A stretch of 64,000 nucleotides of DNA from Gnetum montanum (GCA_015680685.1 MNCI01016594.1:435180-499179), one strand, 5' to 3'. Positions 46,346 to 58,480 are shown, counted from the first letter of the stretch. Numbers and translations: made by a program. The notes: generated by a model from the sequence alone, not told the origin.

Positions 46346-48432
46346 TATCCTAGTTCAAGAACTAATACGTATTTTTCACCTTTTTCGTTTTACAATTTTT
46401 TATCATTTTTCTATTTCTTTCAAAATTTTCTAATTCCTCACATATTTTCCATTTCTTAATATTTTTATTTTCTTTTCTTTATATTTTTCTCTTTTCTTGA
46501 GTCATTTTCTTTATGTGTTATGAATGTTATGTGTTGGATTTTTCAAAATTTTCTAATTCCTCATATATTTTCCATTTCTTAATGATGTAGAAGTCAATGC
46601 TATGTGTTGGGTTTTTATGTTATGCTATCAAGATGACTAGGTAAGTAATTGTGTAAAGTAGTGAGACCACCTCATCCATCTCTCTAGTTATTTGAATAAA
46701 AGGTCTTTTTCATTGAAACAATTTTGTTCTTCTTTTATGAAGCTAAAATTCATTAATGATAATTATACCTTAAAGAAAGAGGGAATGACCATGTGAGAAT
46801 GGCAAAGGAAGTGACTTTAAGGGGAATTGTTGGGTTTTCTTTTTGACTTCTTTCATGTGGTTTATGATTCCTCTTGGAACGTATCATCACTCCTCTATTG
46901 GCCAATAAAAAGAAACCTATGTCTTTGCATGGTGTGGTTCCTATTCAAAAAATAATAATAATAGAAAAAAAACAAACAACAATAATGGGGATGCAAAGCA
47001 CACCCCTTAAACACAATAATGGGCTACAAGCACTGGTTATGGTGTTGGAAAGACATGTTACCCATGCCTGAAGGTGCTCTTCTAACTAAGGCCCTTTGTT
47101 CTTTTTTCTTCATTCTTCTCTTTTTGTAGTGATGATTATTCTTTGAGATGGTTGTGGAGTCATGGTGGTTGGTGGGAAGGAGTACATTAATGTGAGGTTA
47201 CTATTCATGGTATGGACTTGATCTGAACTTGAAAAGATAGGTACGTTGATTATTTTAATCACATTTTTCACTAAAACCTATTGTGGACATGGTCAGGTAC
47301 TTTACATCTCAATCTTTGCAATTCCTTCTCATCCCATTATTCACCTCACTACTGCATGTGATAATGAGCCTTTTGGTTTTATGTAGTATAGTGCAACATC
47401 CTAACTATGATAGTTGTGTGTTGTTTGAAACAAAGGCATGGTCTACAATTAACTTATTAGGTGCCAACGAACATCTATAGAAGTGGTTATGCAAGGGAAT
47501 TATGGTAGGAGCCTACTTTGGGGAGGACCCACTTCCATAAATTTTGTTGATTATGGCTTTCAACGAACATTAGTGCAATTTCCCTGAATTTATGCATGAT
47601 TTTGGGACTACTTCTCATTTGTTTCATTAATTTTTCCCACTTTTCTATTTCCATATCCATTACTATTTCTTAGGCATATTCTAAATTAGACCTTTGGTTT
47701 CAATTGTTTGAAAAATTATGTGCTTACTGAAGTTACACTTATTAGTCATGGGGGCTAGGGATGTCTTCTTTAAAATTTTTCTAACATCTATTTTTGAACA
47801 TCATTGTAACTAATAGTAATTGATCACCTTGGGCATAGTATGTTGTAATCATCTTGGGCTTAATAGAGAACTAAGGGATCCCAAAAGGGTTAATTATTAG
47901 GGAAAAGTTACAGATACTAATGTTGATCCTTTGATAACTATAGGTGATGCTAAAAGAAACGCCAAAGGAAGAAGGTCTTTTCCCAGGCATGAAAACAAAG
48001 CCAAGATGGGGACAACATAGGATATTCCCATGGAAAAATATTAGTATATACAAGGACTAAAGCTGAAACATCATCTATTTGCTTGATCCATGGGATAATG
48101 AGAAGAAATTTCAGCCCATCCTTCAAGAATGTTCTACATAAACAAAGAAGCATCAACATAACGATTAAGCTTGGAAGTCTACCACCGCTAGCAGCAATAG
48201 GAAGAATCATTTTTAGTGGATTTTTGAAGACCTATATACATTTTGTAATCTTCAATGTTTTTCTAGTCTTTTTGTCACCTTTCCATTTTGTATGGATCCA
48301 CATAAATAAAATTTTGTAATGTAGCACTTAAAGTTAGTTAGCAGTTAGCATTAGTCGATAATCCCATACCATCCTAATATTTTATAAAGGAATTTTTCTT
48401 CCTTTTGTTTACTCAAGGGTGAGTTTTCATTT
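46346..48432 (+). other. E4 3' noncoding region
   Basis: T-rich tract (46380-46510), hairpin 1 with one mismatch (46924-46949), GGGCTACAAGCACTGGTTATG (47023), CATGTTACCCATGCCTGAAGG (47056), CCTACTTTGGGGAGGACCCA (47512) and a PPT-like GTCATGGGGGC (47747). The part 47850-48320 has no equivalent in E1 or E2 and may be inserted DNA of unknown origin; hairpin 2 was not found. Confidence 0.55.
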
Positions 48433-48445
48433 AGTCATGGAGGTA

Positions 48446-49300
48446 TGATGAGTCATGTTTTGCAAAGCTCCAATATCCAATATTAGAACACAACCTTGAT
48501 GTCGAAGATTCAATATTGCCCCTTTTGTGCAAGCTTATAAATATCACACTTGGGTGCATGGTTGGGATATAGCATGTAGAGAAGATAGAATATATTCTTA
48601 GATTTTTGATTTCAAGTTTTTTTAGTTCCCAGTGCATGCCCATAGTGTGATAAGTGATTGTATGACATTGTTATTCGAGTGTGATGTACTTGGACACGTT
48701 ACATGTTCAACAATAAAGATCAAGATTACTTCCATTATTGTAGCATCTGCTTAGCTTTATTATTACTTTTAATTACCTTAAATTACTTAAATGTTTATTA
48801 TTTCCTTTAGTTAATGTTCTCATTTATTACTCTTTATTACTATCATTAAGTGAAATGAGTACAACTAAGCACGAGAAATTAAGTGTCATTACTTGGTAAC
48901 CCAGTAATGTATCATCTAGTATGACCAATGACATGAAATTGGTAACCCCAGTGGTAGTTACATGAAGTCCAAGGCATGTATGGATGATTAGGGATGGATA
49001 CTCATCACACATAGGCTAGTTTAGACCTTACTTTCCATTGTTAATTAGATTAGACAATTAAGTTCTTTAGTATCACTAGGAGTAGCTTAGGGCCGAACAA
49101 CATCAATTATCATATGCATCACTTTGGATTAAATCATACATGACAAAGCTACCACTAGTCCAAGTGGAAAGATAATGAACTACGATCAAAACATAATGAT
49201 CTAGATGCCACAACTAGTTCCATCCATGGAATTTGACTAGATCATGTGTGAACACTTTTGATTCATATGGTTGGACATAGGGGTACCTCGTCGCTCATCA
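48446..49300 (+). repeat. E4 3' LTR (855 bp)
   Basis: TATA box at 48536-48543, polypurine tract GTCATGGAGGTA just before it. Nearly the same length as the 5' LTR but clearly diverged by substitutions. Confidence 0.88.
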
Positions 49301-49305
49301 TTGAT

Positions 49306-49487
49306 TTATAAATCCTAAAGCTTAAACAAAAAGGAATTGGTGAACATGCAACAACTAAAATCTTTCCATGAGCCCAAGTAAGCTAGTGCATACAACACCT
49401 CATCGGATGGATAGTCTCACTCAATTTTTTGGATATCCTCCTTCCAACTTAGTCATGGGGGAGATGGCCATCTATGCTAATCATTAA
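49306..49487 (+). pseudogene. pol: E3 integrase tail after the E4 insertion
   Basis: Continues the integrase C-terminus interrupted at 42550 and ends SNLVMGEMAIYANH at TAA 49485-49487. It matches the E1 and E2 ends. The GTCATGGGGGAG tract lies within it at 49452. Confidence 0.7.
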
Positions 49488-50912
49488 AGTGGCTCTTTAG
49501 TTTTTACACTTTTTCATTTTAGACATTGTTATTTTTACACTTTTTATTTATCACTTTTCTTATTTTTCTCATTTTTTACAACATCATTAATGCATTTTAT
49601 CTTTCTTAAATATTTTATAATTTCTTCTATATTTTACTTTATTTTTGAGTGTTTTCTTATTATTTTCTAATAAATTTCTTTGTTGCTAATCAGACATAGT
49701 GATGCTATAGCTATTTGCTAATGGTGGTTTGTACTTAATGTTTTTGATTACTAATATCTAGTTTCTATTTTTAAATTTTAATGACTAATGACTAAGACAA
49801 AGTTTCTTATTCATGGAATAGGTAGTGAGTCCATGCCATCTACTCATTCAAAAGCTCTATGGTCTTCCTAGTTTTGGAAGTATGAGGTCCATTTTTATTA
49901 ATGACACTTTAATGAACTTTTCACCTCAATAATTTCCAAACTTGGGAAAGATTCAAAGGTTTGAAAAGGGTGTGGCTTCAAGGGGATTCAATGCTCTTTG
50001 TAACTTTCTACTTGAGTGCATGAGTGTTTTCATGGATTTTTTTTAACATTATGTGTTGATCAATAATAGGAAGGTAAAAGTCTTTGCATGGTGTGGTTCC
50101 CATCCAAAAATCCATAAAAACATAAAATTTCAAAAAAATTAAAACTTTAAAAAAACTTAATGGAAACTCAAAGCACATTCCTTAGATAAAATGATGGGCC
50201 ACAAGCATTGGTTATGGGACTAGAAAGACATGTCACCCATGCTTGAAGGTCCCCTCTAACTAAGGTCCTTTCTCACTTCCTGCTTCTCTTTTCTTCTCAA
50301 ATAAGGAATAATGATTAATTTTTGGAAGCATTCTTGTGTCTTGAGGGGGTGGACTAGTCTTAGGGTGTTGATGTGAAGTAACTTAAAGTTAAAGTGGTTG
50401 GTTTTTATTTGGACTAAGGATGGACTTTATCGAGTCATTTAACCATAAGATCCATAAGGGACTTCAAGTGACCACAATTTGGAACTCCATTCCACTTTCT
50501 CTCTCTTCCACCTATGATTTCCATAACTCACCTCATTACCAGTTTCCATGTCTTGTTTAATGTTTTAGTTTGATGTGTTGCAATTATTAGGTAGATTCTT
50601 TTGGATTAGGTCCTTAACTTTTCATAATCATTAATCAGCTATGGGGCCCATGGACTCCTTAATTTGAGGATATGTAAGGGAAAAAAAGGCATGTGCCTAC
50701 TATGGGAAGGATCCACTTACATATCTCTTAGTTGGAATAATTAAGTTCCTTATCCTTAGGCATTTCTGTAATCAAATCTTTCATGCATCCATCAATTGCA
50801 TCTAATGGTGTGCTCCTTAAGGAATTTCTTTATTAAAATATCATTCTCCCATCAATTTCTCTAATTTCTCCAATTTTGTGATCTTTCTTGTCCTCTTCAA
50901 GTATTTCATTAT
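49488..50912 (+). other. E3 3' noncoding region up to E5
   Basis: Ordered blocks as in E1 and E2: GGCTTCAAGGGGATTCAATGC (49973), hairpin 1 with one mismatch (50083-50108), GGGCCACAAGCATTGGTTATGG (50197), AGAAAGACATGTCACCCATGC (50223), CCTACTATGGGAAGGATCCAC (50696). It breaks at the E5 insertion. Confidence 0.6.
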
Positions 50913-51702
50913 TGATGAGTGGCGAGGTACCCTTACACTCAACCGTACAAATACAAGCATTACATGCGTGATTTAGTCAAACTCTACAAACGGACTAGTT
51001 GTGGCATCTAGACAGTTAGCCTTAGGTCGCAGTTCACTATCTTCCCACCTAAACTAGTATTATCTTTGTTACGTATGGTTTAGTCTAGAGTGAGGTTTAT
51101 GATGTGGTTTCTAATCTAATGCTACTTCTAAAGTTAATGGAAAGTAATATTAACTAAGCTAGGAGCGAAGGGTGAAAGAATCTAAACTAGCCTAAGTGCG
51201 ATGAGCATCCATTCCTTAATTATTTGTACACATGTTGGACTTCATGCACGACTACCACTGGGATTACCAAGTGCAGATCCTAGGTATGCTACTAGGTGAC
51301 CAAGTAGTCACACTTAAATGCTCGTAATCAAGTCGTACTCATTCCACGTTTTAACATGAGTTTAAGGGTGAGGGAGATTAATTAGGAAAGAAGTAAATAA
51401 CAATTAATTAAATGATTAAACTAAGTGAATGCTGTAATGATGAAGTAATCTCGATCTTTATTGCCGATCATGTGCATGTCCAAGTACGTCACACTCGAAT
51501 AAAGGATTCTGTATAATTACATTCACCACACTATGGGCATGCACGAAGAGGAAAAGGGTTGAGAGAGAGAAAATGAAAATTGATATCAAAACTAACTCTA
51601 AAAACTGACTAATTTCCTAATGATTTCTAACTCATCTTTCTACCTCTTATTTATAAATGAGGAGATAGGCTGTGATATCGGGTCCCAAAACGCGACTCAT
51701 CA
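50913..51702 (-). repeat. E5 3' LTR (790 bp)
   Basis: Minus-strand TATA box at 51655-51648. Only a remnant GATATC word remains upstream of it. It retains about 60 bp (near 51030-51090) that the 5' LTR has lost. Minus-strand polypurine tract GTCGTGGGGGTA lies at 51714-51703. Confidence 0.87.
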
Positions 51703-51867
51703 TACCCCCACGACTGAATGAAAACTCATCCTCGAGTTACAGTGATTACATAGTGGATAGGTATGGGATTATTGGATGGTGAAATTGGGATTATGCTGCA
51801 GTGTGGAATGAAAAAAAAACAAAGACACAACACAAAGAATGTGCTACACTACAAAATTTTGTGGAAC

Positions 51868-54590
51868 TTATGTAGTTCCTGGTGGCGGTGGCTCCTCCAT
51901 TGGCACTTTCCCTTTGTCTTGTACTCTAGGTTTTGAGACTCTATGGCATTGGAGTATGGCCTGGAGCTTCTCCTCTTCGATCTAAGGGTCTCGTGCCATC
52001 CATGCTAATGTTCCAATGTTTGATGGAGTCAGCACTTTCCACGAATAAGGTAGTTGCAGAATCATTTGATTGGCCTAATGTCCATCTTTGTAGGCTCTGG
52101 CTTTATCTTTGTATTCTTGGAAATCCACTAGTGGTTGAGCAAAATCTACTGTGACATCTTTTTGGCCTTGATAGCTTGGCTTGACCACCTCAAGTTCAGA
52201 ATTTACAATCTCCAGTTTTTCCAGCAACTTCTGCTTTGTATTTAACATAGGTGGTTACTACCTGCTACTTGAGGTCTATTCTCAGGTGCCCTACTATTAA
52301 CATGGCAAGGTTGGCATACTGCAAGTTTGCCAACTCTATGAATTCTATCAGATCCTAAATCTGCAGGTCCCAGTTCTTAACTTCCACTTGGTGGGCAAAA
52401 GCATATGTGTCCAATATGGCAAAGTAGTTAGTGTGTTGAGCACTGATAGCATTGATATGGGCCTTGGCCATATGGATCTCCTTCTAAAGGATCTATTTGT
52501 ACATTCCCATCTAATTTTGGAAGTACTCCTTCAGCTTTTCATGCTGTTTAGCCTCATTTTTCCATGTACTTATTTCAATGGTTATCTTTTAAGGGACTGT
52601 GTATACCTCCTTCATTGAGAGAGTTCGATTCTCCTTGGCTAAATAGCTTATGTCTTGGTTGACTCAGATAAGTTGTTCTCGCAATTGATGGAAATGTTCT
52701 TTGAGAACGTTCTTTTGCTTTTCTACAGTGGTCAACCGAAGGTTGTCGACAACAAGCTGTTTATTTTCTTCTTATAAGGCGTTGAGTGCCTTAAGATGTA
52801 CATGAGTTTGTGCCTGTGCTATAGAGGCATCTCAAAAAGCCTTCTCTTTTTCCTCAGCAACCTTTTTAATTCTCCATGATTAGCTTGGTTAGTTGCTTAG
52901 TTCTGAAATTATCTAGCTAGTCTGCGGGAACAAATTACAACGGGTGCCACTGTGCTGCTTGTAGGGCCACGAGCTGCTCTTGTAATTTCTGCACTTCTAC
53001 TTTAGCATGCTCAGCCATCACTTTTGTTAAGATCAGCTTCTCCTTCATGGAAATGAGTTCTAATTGAATTACCGTAACATCCTGAGGGATGTCAAACAAA
53101 GATGTCATTACTTGCCTTGTTTGGAGTAATCGATCAAGCACATCCTCATGTTCCACAGGAGTCATTGAGGTTCTAGCCAAAGTTTGAGCATCCTGTGCTC
53201 CTGTGAGATCTGCTGGTGGTACAATAGGTACATTGAATGATTCTTTGATGTGGTCTACGACCACATCTACGGCTCCTACGACATCCTAGTGTTGCATGAC
53301 CACCACAGTGGCCCCTTCACCAGTTTCTAATTGCACTTGGAAAGATGCTGCGTTTCCTGAGATCTGTTGTGACCAAATACTTTTCCTTTTTCCTGTATGA
53401 ATAGACACTTCACCCCCTGTGTGATCCAAAGAAATAGTGGGCTGAATGGCATCATCAATGACACGGAAGAGATTTGCGTCATCACCACTCCCCCAACTAA
53501 CCATCTCAGCAATGGCCCTGAGATGGCTCATCGATGGTCTGTAGCCTTGTGGAGGCGTCTAATCCTGGCTTGTGCTGGGCCCTGCTTCCTATTTTTGGCT
53601 AGGTCCTGTGCTTGGAGGTTGGCTAGGTCTTGCAAGTTGAGTTGTAGTTGGTCCATTCATCTGTTCTTCTTCTTCTTCTGGTCCCAACGTCCCACCAGTA
53701 ATTTTTCTTGCGGCTGGTGGCTTTAATAGTTTAGCATAGGAAGCATTTTGGGCTTTTTGGAGGACATCATTGGTGTACCCCTTGATACCAACATGTCGGC
53801 AAAGCTTTTTGATAAGACAAGAGAAAGGAAATGCCATCTTCCCTATCTTCCATTCCTTGAACCACCTCAGGATCTCCGTTAAATATAGATGGGGTAGGTT
53901 AGCATTAACTTTTTTCATTAGCACTGCACATCCTCTTGCCACATACATTGATATTCTTTTTAAGTCCTTCATGGGGAAGTAGATCCTCTCTTCCATCGTC
54001 AACTCACCAAATGTTTTATCTCTGTAATACGCCCTTTCAAACCAATCCCGTTACACATCGGGGTCTGAATGGATGGATAACTAAGCAACTTTTGGCCATG
54101 TATTTGGAAGGTTTAACACTTCCAAAATGGCCTATGTAGAGAAATCAATTGACACACCATAGATGTTGATAGTGGTGCCTTGCTCTCTATTGTGCTAGAA
54201 TTGGTATGTCTTCCGTAGGTACTAGGCACCACTTTCAGAGAGGGTAGGCCATAAGGGAGATCCTTTGAGGTGATCCCTAATAGCCTTAGGAGTGAACTCT
54301 ACAAAAGATTTAAGGTTTAATTCCACAATCACCGCAATGAATGTGGAATTTTCATGGATGGCCTGAACACAATCTTGGGGCAACGTGAGATGTTGTCCCT
54401 GTTCAGGCACTATAGCAGTTCCTCCTTCTACCTACTTGGACTGTACGGTAGAAGGATCCTCTTGATGAATACTGAATGATTGTTCCTCTTGTTCTACATG
54501 TTGTCCAGCAGGGACTTGTCTTCCACCTCTCCTAGGTCATTTTCTTCCACCTTGAGTAGGACCTTCGTACTGTCCACGTTTCGGGGCCAT
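51868..54590 (-). pseudogene. Accessory gene B of E5: transposon-protein-like domain plus coiled coil
   Basis: Start ATG 54590 (MAPKRGQYEGPTQGGRK) follows a predicted splice acceptor. The end is KVPMEEPPPPGTT at a TAA (51870-51868), giving roughly 900 codons with a few stops and frameshifts. Order: basic N-terminus; plant-transposon-protein-like domain (SIDFST near 54150, DLKRISMYVARGCAVLMKKV near 53950, FPFSCLIKKLCRHVGI near 53830-53780); acidic and P/T-rich linker (53700-53590); then a long coiled coil (LELISMKEKLILTKVMAEHA near 53070, ENKQLVVDNLRLTTVEKQK near 52770-52715, LSMKEVY near 52620, IEISTWKNE near 52580-52550). No signal peptide, membrane segment or enzyme motif is visible, so it does not look like an envelope protein. 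It sits where env-like ORFs lie in Athila elements. Function unknown. Confidence 0.6.
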
Positions 54591-54657
54591 CTGCAATCAC
54601 ACGGGGCCAAGCGTTAGTAAGGTTGTTTTTGAAGTTAAGTTATACCTTACTGCTTAC
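54591..54657 (-). other. Predicted 67-nt intron just before accessory gene B start codon
   Basis: Minus strand: donor AAG|GTAAGCA at 54660-54651, branch-point-like TACTAAC at 54619-54613, acceptor GATTGCAG ending at 54591, directly followed by ATGG. Length is near the minimum for plant introns. Copy C has a matching pattern at 59944-60003. It is a prediction from motifs only. Confidence 0.5.
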
Positions 54658-55084
54658 CTTAATTAATTAATTTATTTATCTCCATGTGATATTGCCCAAA
54701 AGATTGTAATAATGAGTCCATTTTACTTAGGTGGTTTCCAATTTTAATTTCCCGGTGTACCTAAGGGATTAAATGATTTTTTTGGCACATTTTATTCTTA
54801 ATTTACAACTAATTATCCTTAATAATTTCCTTTGGATGATGATAAATTCCAAAAATGTTAGGCACTATTCGGTAGGTGTCCCTCCCCCATGACTAAGCTA
54901 AACACTCCAAGTTCAAGAAAGTTTAGACGGAATTAAAATCAGAGTACCAACGAGCGAGATATGAATATGAAAGAAAGGGTCACGCAATCGGAAGTCGTAG
55001 AGAAAAAATTCAAGAACTCCCCTGTGTGAATGGCAAGAAATGATGCTAAGTGTTGTGGGGTGGGGCGGAGGGGGTGGGGTCACC

Positions 55085-55160
55085 TATTTATAGGATTGGA
55101 GGGACGTGATATCGCATACGTGATATCACGTTGGCCGCGATATCGCGTACACGATATCAC
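55085..55160 (-). promoter_or_regulatory. Internal LTR-like promoter segment of E5
   Basis: Two GATATC dyads (55106-55129 and 55137-55160) lie just upstream, on the minus strand, of TATAAATA at 55092-55085. This arrangement is otherwise seen only in the LTRs of this family (E1, E2, E6). The segment sits about 500 bases before the accessory gene ATG, inside 3' noncoding DNA where E1 and E2 have nothing like it. The sequence after the TATA box does not match an LTR. Confidence 0.6.
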
Positions 55161-55165
55161 GGCCC

Positions 55166-56455
55166 TAGTGACATTAGACACAACAAAAATACTAAATTTT
55201 TATGGATTTTCTTGAAATCAACGTTGTAACTTAGGACATTGGGCTATTGTTAAGGGGTTCGAAGGTAATTAGATGGTTTCAAAGGCACGAATAATGATCT
55301 GTGGGTTTTATCAATGAGGACCTTGGGTGGTAGGTGAGAGAAAAGGTCATGTGATGGTACATAGGAATGTTGATTTGGAGGAATAATAATAAGAAAAGAA
55401 AATCGTTGAACGTTATGCTGAGGGTAAGAAATGGTGGGTGTGAGCTGTGTCATAAGTGAAGATTACAAAAGATTACATAAGTGGATCCTCCCCAAAGCAG
55501 GTTCCAACCTATAATTCCCTTGTGTAACCACACTTAAAGTGTCCATGGGTACTAGAAGGATTAAGTGTAATCTGCATTGACTTCACAAAACACACACATG
55601 TAATTATCACCGGAATGAGGTAAGAATTCTATGTTACACACGACATGAGCTACAATTACACGAACAGTGAGATCATATGAAGTAGAGAAAGGGATTGTAG
55701 AAATTGGGACATGAGGTAACTAAACTAGGGCATAGTGAATCCTGCATGTAAAGCATGATTAACATGTCATTAACCCATCATTCCAAGATTAGGACCAAGT
55801 CCATTCCTCTAATCAAGGGAGGAGTGATTTTTTGTTTTGTGGCACTTTTCTTTTCGTTTCTTTTTTTTTTCTTTTCTTTTTTTGAATGAATGAATCCAGG
55901 GAAGCTGCCAACCTTCAAGCATGGGTGCATGTCTTTCTAGTGGGATCCCCTAGAATGCCATTGTATTTTTGAGTTCCTTTTGATTACTCTTTCTCCCATT
56001 TTTTGTTAGATCTACAAGGATCTTAGTATAACCATATTGCATGATAACTCTCACAGACGACACCAAAGAGAATCCACAAGTACCTTTGATGTCACACCCT
56101 AATCATTCCCTCTTGGTCTATCCTTCTTCATTCTAGGTACAATGAATACAAAATTAGTTTTAAGTTTTTTAAAAATGTCAAAGATGTCACTGTACCCTCG
56201 AACAGAACCTCTTATTGGTAGAGTGGATGAGTGGGTGTAATGGGCTCACTGTCCAAATAATTGACCACTCAAGAGTTGATAACATAGAACACACCTCAAC
56301 CAACAATCCACATGAGTGCTTTATTAGTAGAAGAGATTACTTATAAAAGGACAAAAATACCAAAAAGACAAAAAGATAAAAGAAAAAGTTGAAAAATGAA
56401 AAATTGGAAAACAAAAAGTTGTAAAATTAAAGAAAATAAAAAGTGGTTATTAATC
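55166..56455 (-). other. E5 noncoding region between gag and the internal promoter
   Basis: Minus-strand blocks match the 3' noncoding region of E1 and E2: ACTAGAAAGACATG and CCCATGCTTGAAGGTT (near 55945-55910) and CTGCTTTGGGGAGGATCC (near 55500-55483). A long A/T-biased tract lies at 55860-55880. No pol sequence was found. Confidence 0.55.
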
Positions 56456-58447
56456 CTACTTGTTACTAGAGTGGGGGATATCCCCATTACTAAATAGTTG
56501 AGGATGACAAGGATTAATAAATGGAAGATGAGGATCCTTGCATGTTGGAAATATTAGGGCTCGATCACACTTATTCCATTGGGGTTCACACACTTGATTA
56601 TAATAAGCATAGTGGGGCAATTTATACGATGTAGTTCCCAGATAACAAGTTGACCCACTATGATATTTGGGACCATTAGATGGTATGCAAGGATTGGGTT
56701 GTCGCTCTCCATTCTTGTGTTCATTGGGCCATATGGTTGTTGGAGTGTTGATTGGTGGCCTTGATGAAGTGACATGAGGCGTTGGGTTCAAAGATAAGGG
56801 TGCACCACAGTATGGGACTTGTGCTGAGTTGGAGGATGCAGTGGCCTCGAAATTGTGTTGTCCCTTCCTAGGGTCATTCTTAAAGAAGGGATGCCTTCGA
56901 TGTTACTAAGGTCTTTCACTGCTGTTGGTAGTAGTAGCACAAGTAACGTTCGTGGCTTGTTGCTGTGGTGCAGACACCTTAGGAATAGTTGGTGGTGATG
57001 TAGAAGGAGGGAAAAAATGAGAATGTTGAAATTGAGGAGCAGTGTAAGGTACACAAGAAGATGGTTGTGTTGAGGACATGGGCTAACAGTATTGAGGAGA
57101 ATGGTAATGTGGTGAGATAGAGTATGTTGACCGAGTTGGGAAAATAGGATGTTGAACCAGATAAGCTTTTGTGTTTGGATGATATGAAGGGTGTCTCCAA
57201 TTTAGGGGTGGTCTCCTCCACGACTGGGATTGTTGCCATTGTGATCGAACACAGTATCTCTGTACAAACTTTGGATGTAACATGTTTCCCCAATGCTCAT
57301 GTAAATGTAACAATATTGGGCATTGGCCCTTGGGGTGATCATATATGCATATGTTGCATTCATACGTATGATTGGTAGTTGAGTTCTTATTTTCCTTATC
57401 TCTTATTTCTGATTGTCTAATATTTTGTCTTGCTTCTTGGGTTATGAAAACTCTATCTCCAATAATATTGATAAATTCTCCACACTTTCTATATGTCCAT
57501 TCCAACATCTTATTGATCTTTGCCTTGACTTCTTTGAATGATTGTTGTACCAGCAAAGATGATTCTTTCTCCTTGTGATAAGTTGATTTCTCCTTTTTAT
57601 GATTATGGACCTTTGTTAACTTGAGATTCTGGTCCCATTGATGTTTTTCAACACTCTCCCATCTAGCCAATTCTCCTTCTTCTTTTGCTACCCACTTAAC
57701 AAGCTCTTGGACTTGATGGGTTCATAGTTCGTAGAATTGACCTTGGGAATACATTCCTAAGGTCTCTCTTGTTTCATTACGTAGCCCATCAATGATATGG
57801 TACATTAGCCTTTCCTCAGAAAACCCATGGCCTAGACAGTTGTTTAATAGTGCATAATATCTTTCTAAGGCCATGTCCAAGGGTTCATGTTGTGCTTGTT
57901 TCCACCCTTGGATTTTTTTCCTCAAGGCTGAAACTCTTGCGTAGGTTTGATGTTTTTCATTAAAGAGTTCTACCATTGTTGACCAATGTCATATTGAATT
58001 TGGTTTTAACGATCTATACCATACTTTTGCTTAGCCAACGAGTGTCATAGGAAAGAGCTTAAGTTTTTTCCAACTGTTATCAATGTTGTTCCATGTGTAG
58101 GAATTATAGAAGGCTTGTAAATGTTGATGCAGATCTAAGTCATAGCCTCCTGAAAAATTGGGAAAGTTGTTTAAATCGAGCTTGGGTAGATGGCTCTCTT
58201 TACGATGCCTATGGGAGATTTGAATAGCCTCTTGTATTTGCGTTAAGCTTGTAGTGGCCAATGGGGGTTCATCATCATCGGGTAAGTTATGCTTTCTCAT
58301 GTTGGGATGATGTTTCTTTCATTCATGTTAATAAGAAATCCCCACTTTAGGTTGTGTACTCAAATCTTCATCGTCATATAGTTCGTTGGTTCTCCAATGA
58401 ACTTCCTCACTAGGTGTGGCATTATTATAATCTTGTAGGAGAGGCAT
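56456..58447 (-). pseudogene. gag: E5 gag
   Basis: ATG 58447 (MPLLQDYNNATPSEE) may not be the original start, since QPKVGISY near 58345 aligns with residues about 40 into E4 gag. The capsid core is LDLNNFPNFSGGYD (near 58170), HLQAFYN, KKLKLFPMTL, then LFNEKHQTYARVSALRKKIQ and a long open stretch. The knuckle CX2CX3HX4C at 57358-57320 is complete (CNICIYDHPKGQC). HPFFK near 56880 marks the gag end, and a P/T/N-rich tail closes at 56456. It is one of the better preserved gags here: 57670-57083 is open over 195 codons. Confidence 0.75.
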
Positions 58448-58480
58448 GGTTATGAAGTTTTGTGTGAATTTATGAGTGAC

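Larger units (their letters stand above)
42551..49300 (+). mobile_element. E4: pol-less gag-bearing LTR element inside E3
   Basis: LTRs at 42551-43404 (854 bp) and 48446-49300 (855 bp), both TGATGAG...CTCATCA, with perfect TTGAT duplications (42546-42550 and 49301-49305). The interior has gag and a 3' noncoding region of the same family but no protease, RT, RNase H or integrase. It would depend on enzymes from relatives such as E1 to E3. It inserted into the integrase tail of E3 and is therefore younger than E3. Confidence 0.88.

Noticed and set aside
53589-54002. Env-like glycoprotein reading of the E5 accessory ORF
   Set aside because: Its position resembles env of Athila elements, but I see no signal peptide, transmembrane segment or glycoprotein-like Cys pattern; a coiled coil follows.
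56979-57293. 104-codon minus-strand ORF
   Set aside because: Overlaps the longer gag frame of E5 (57670-57083) in another frame; only the latter matches gag of E1 and E2.
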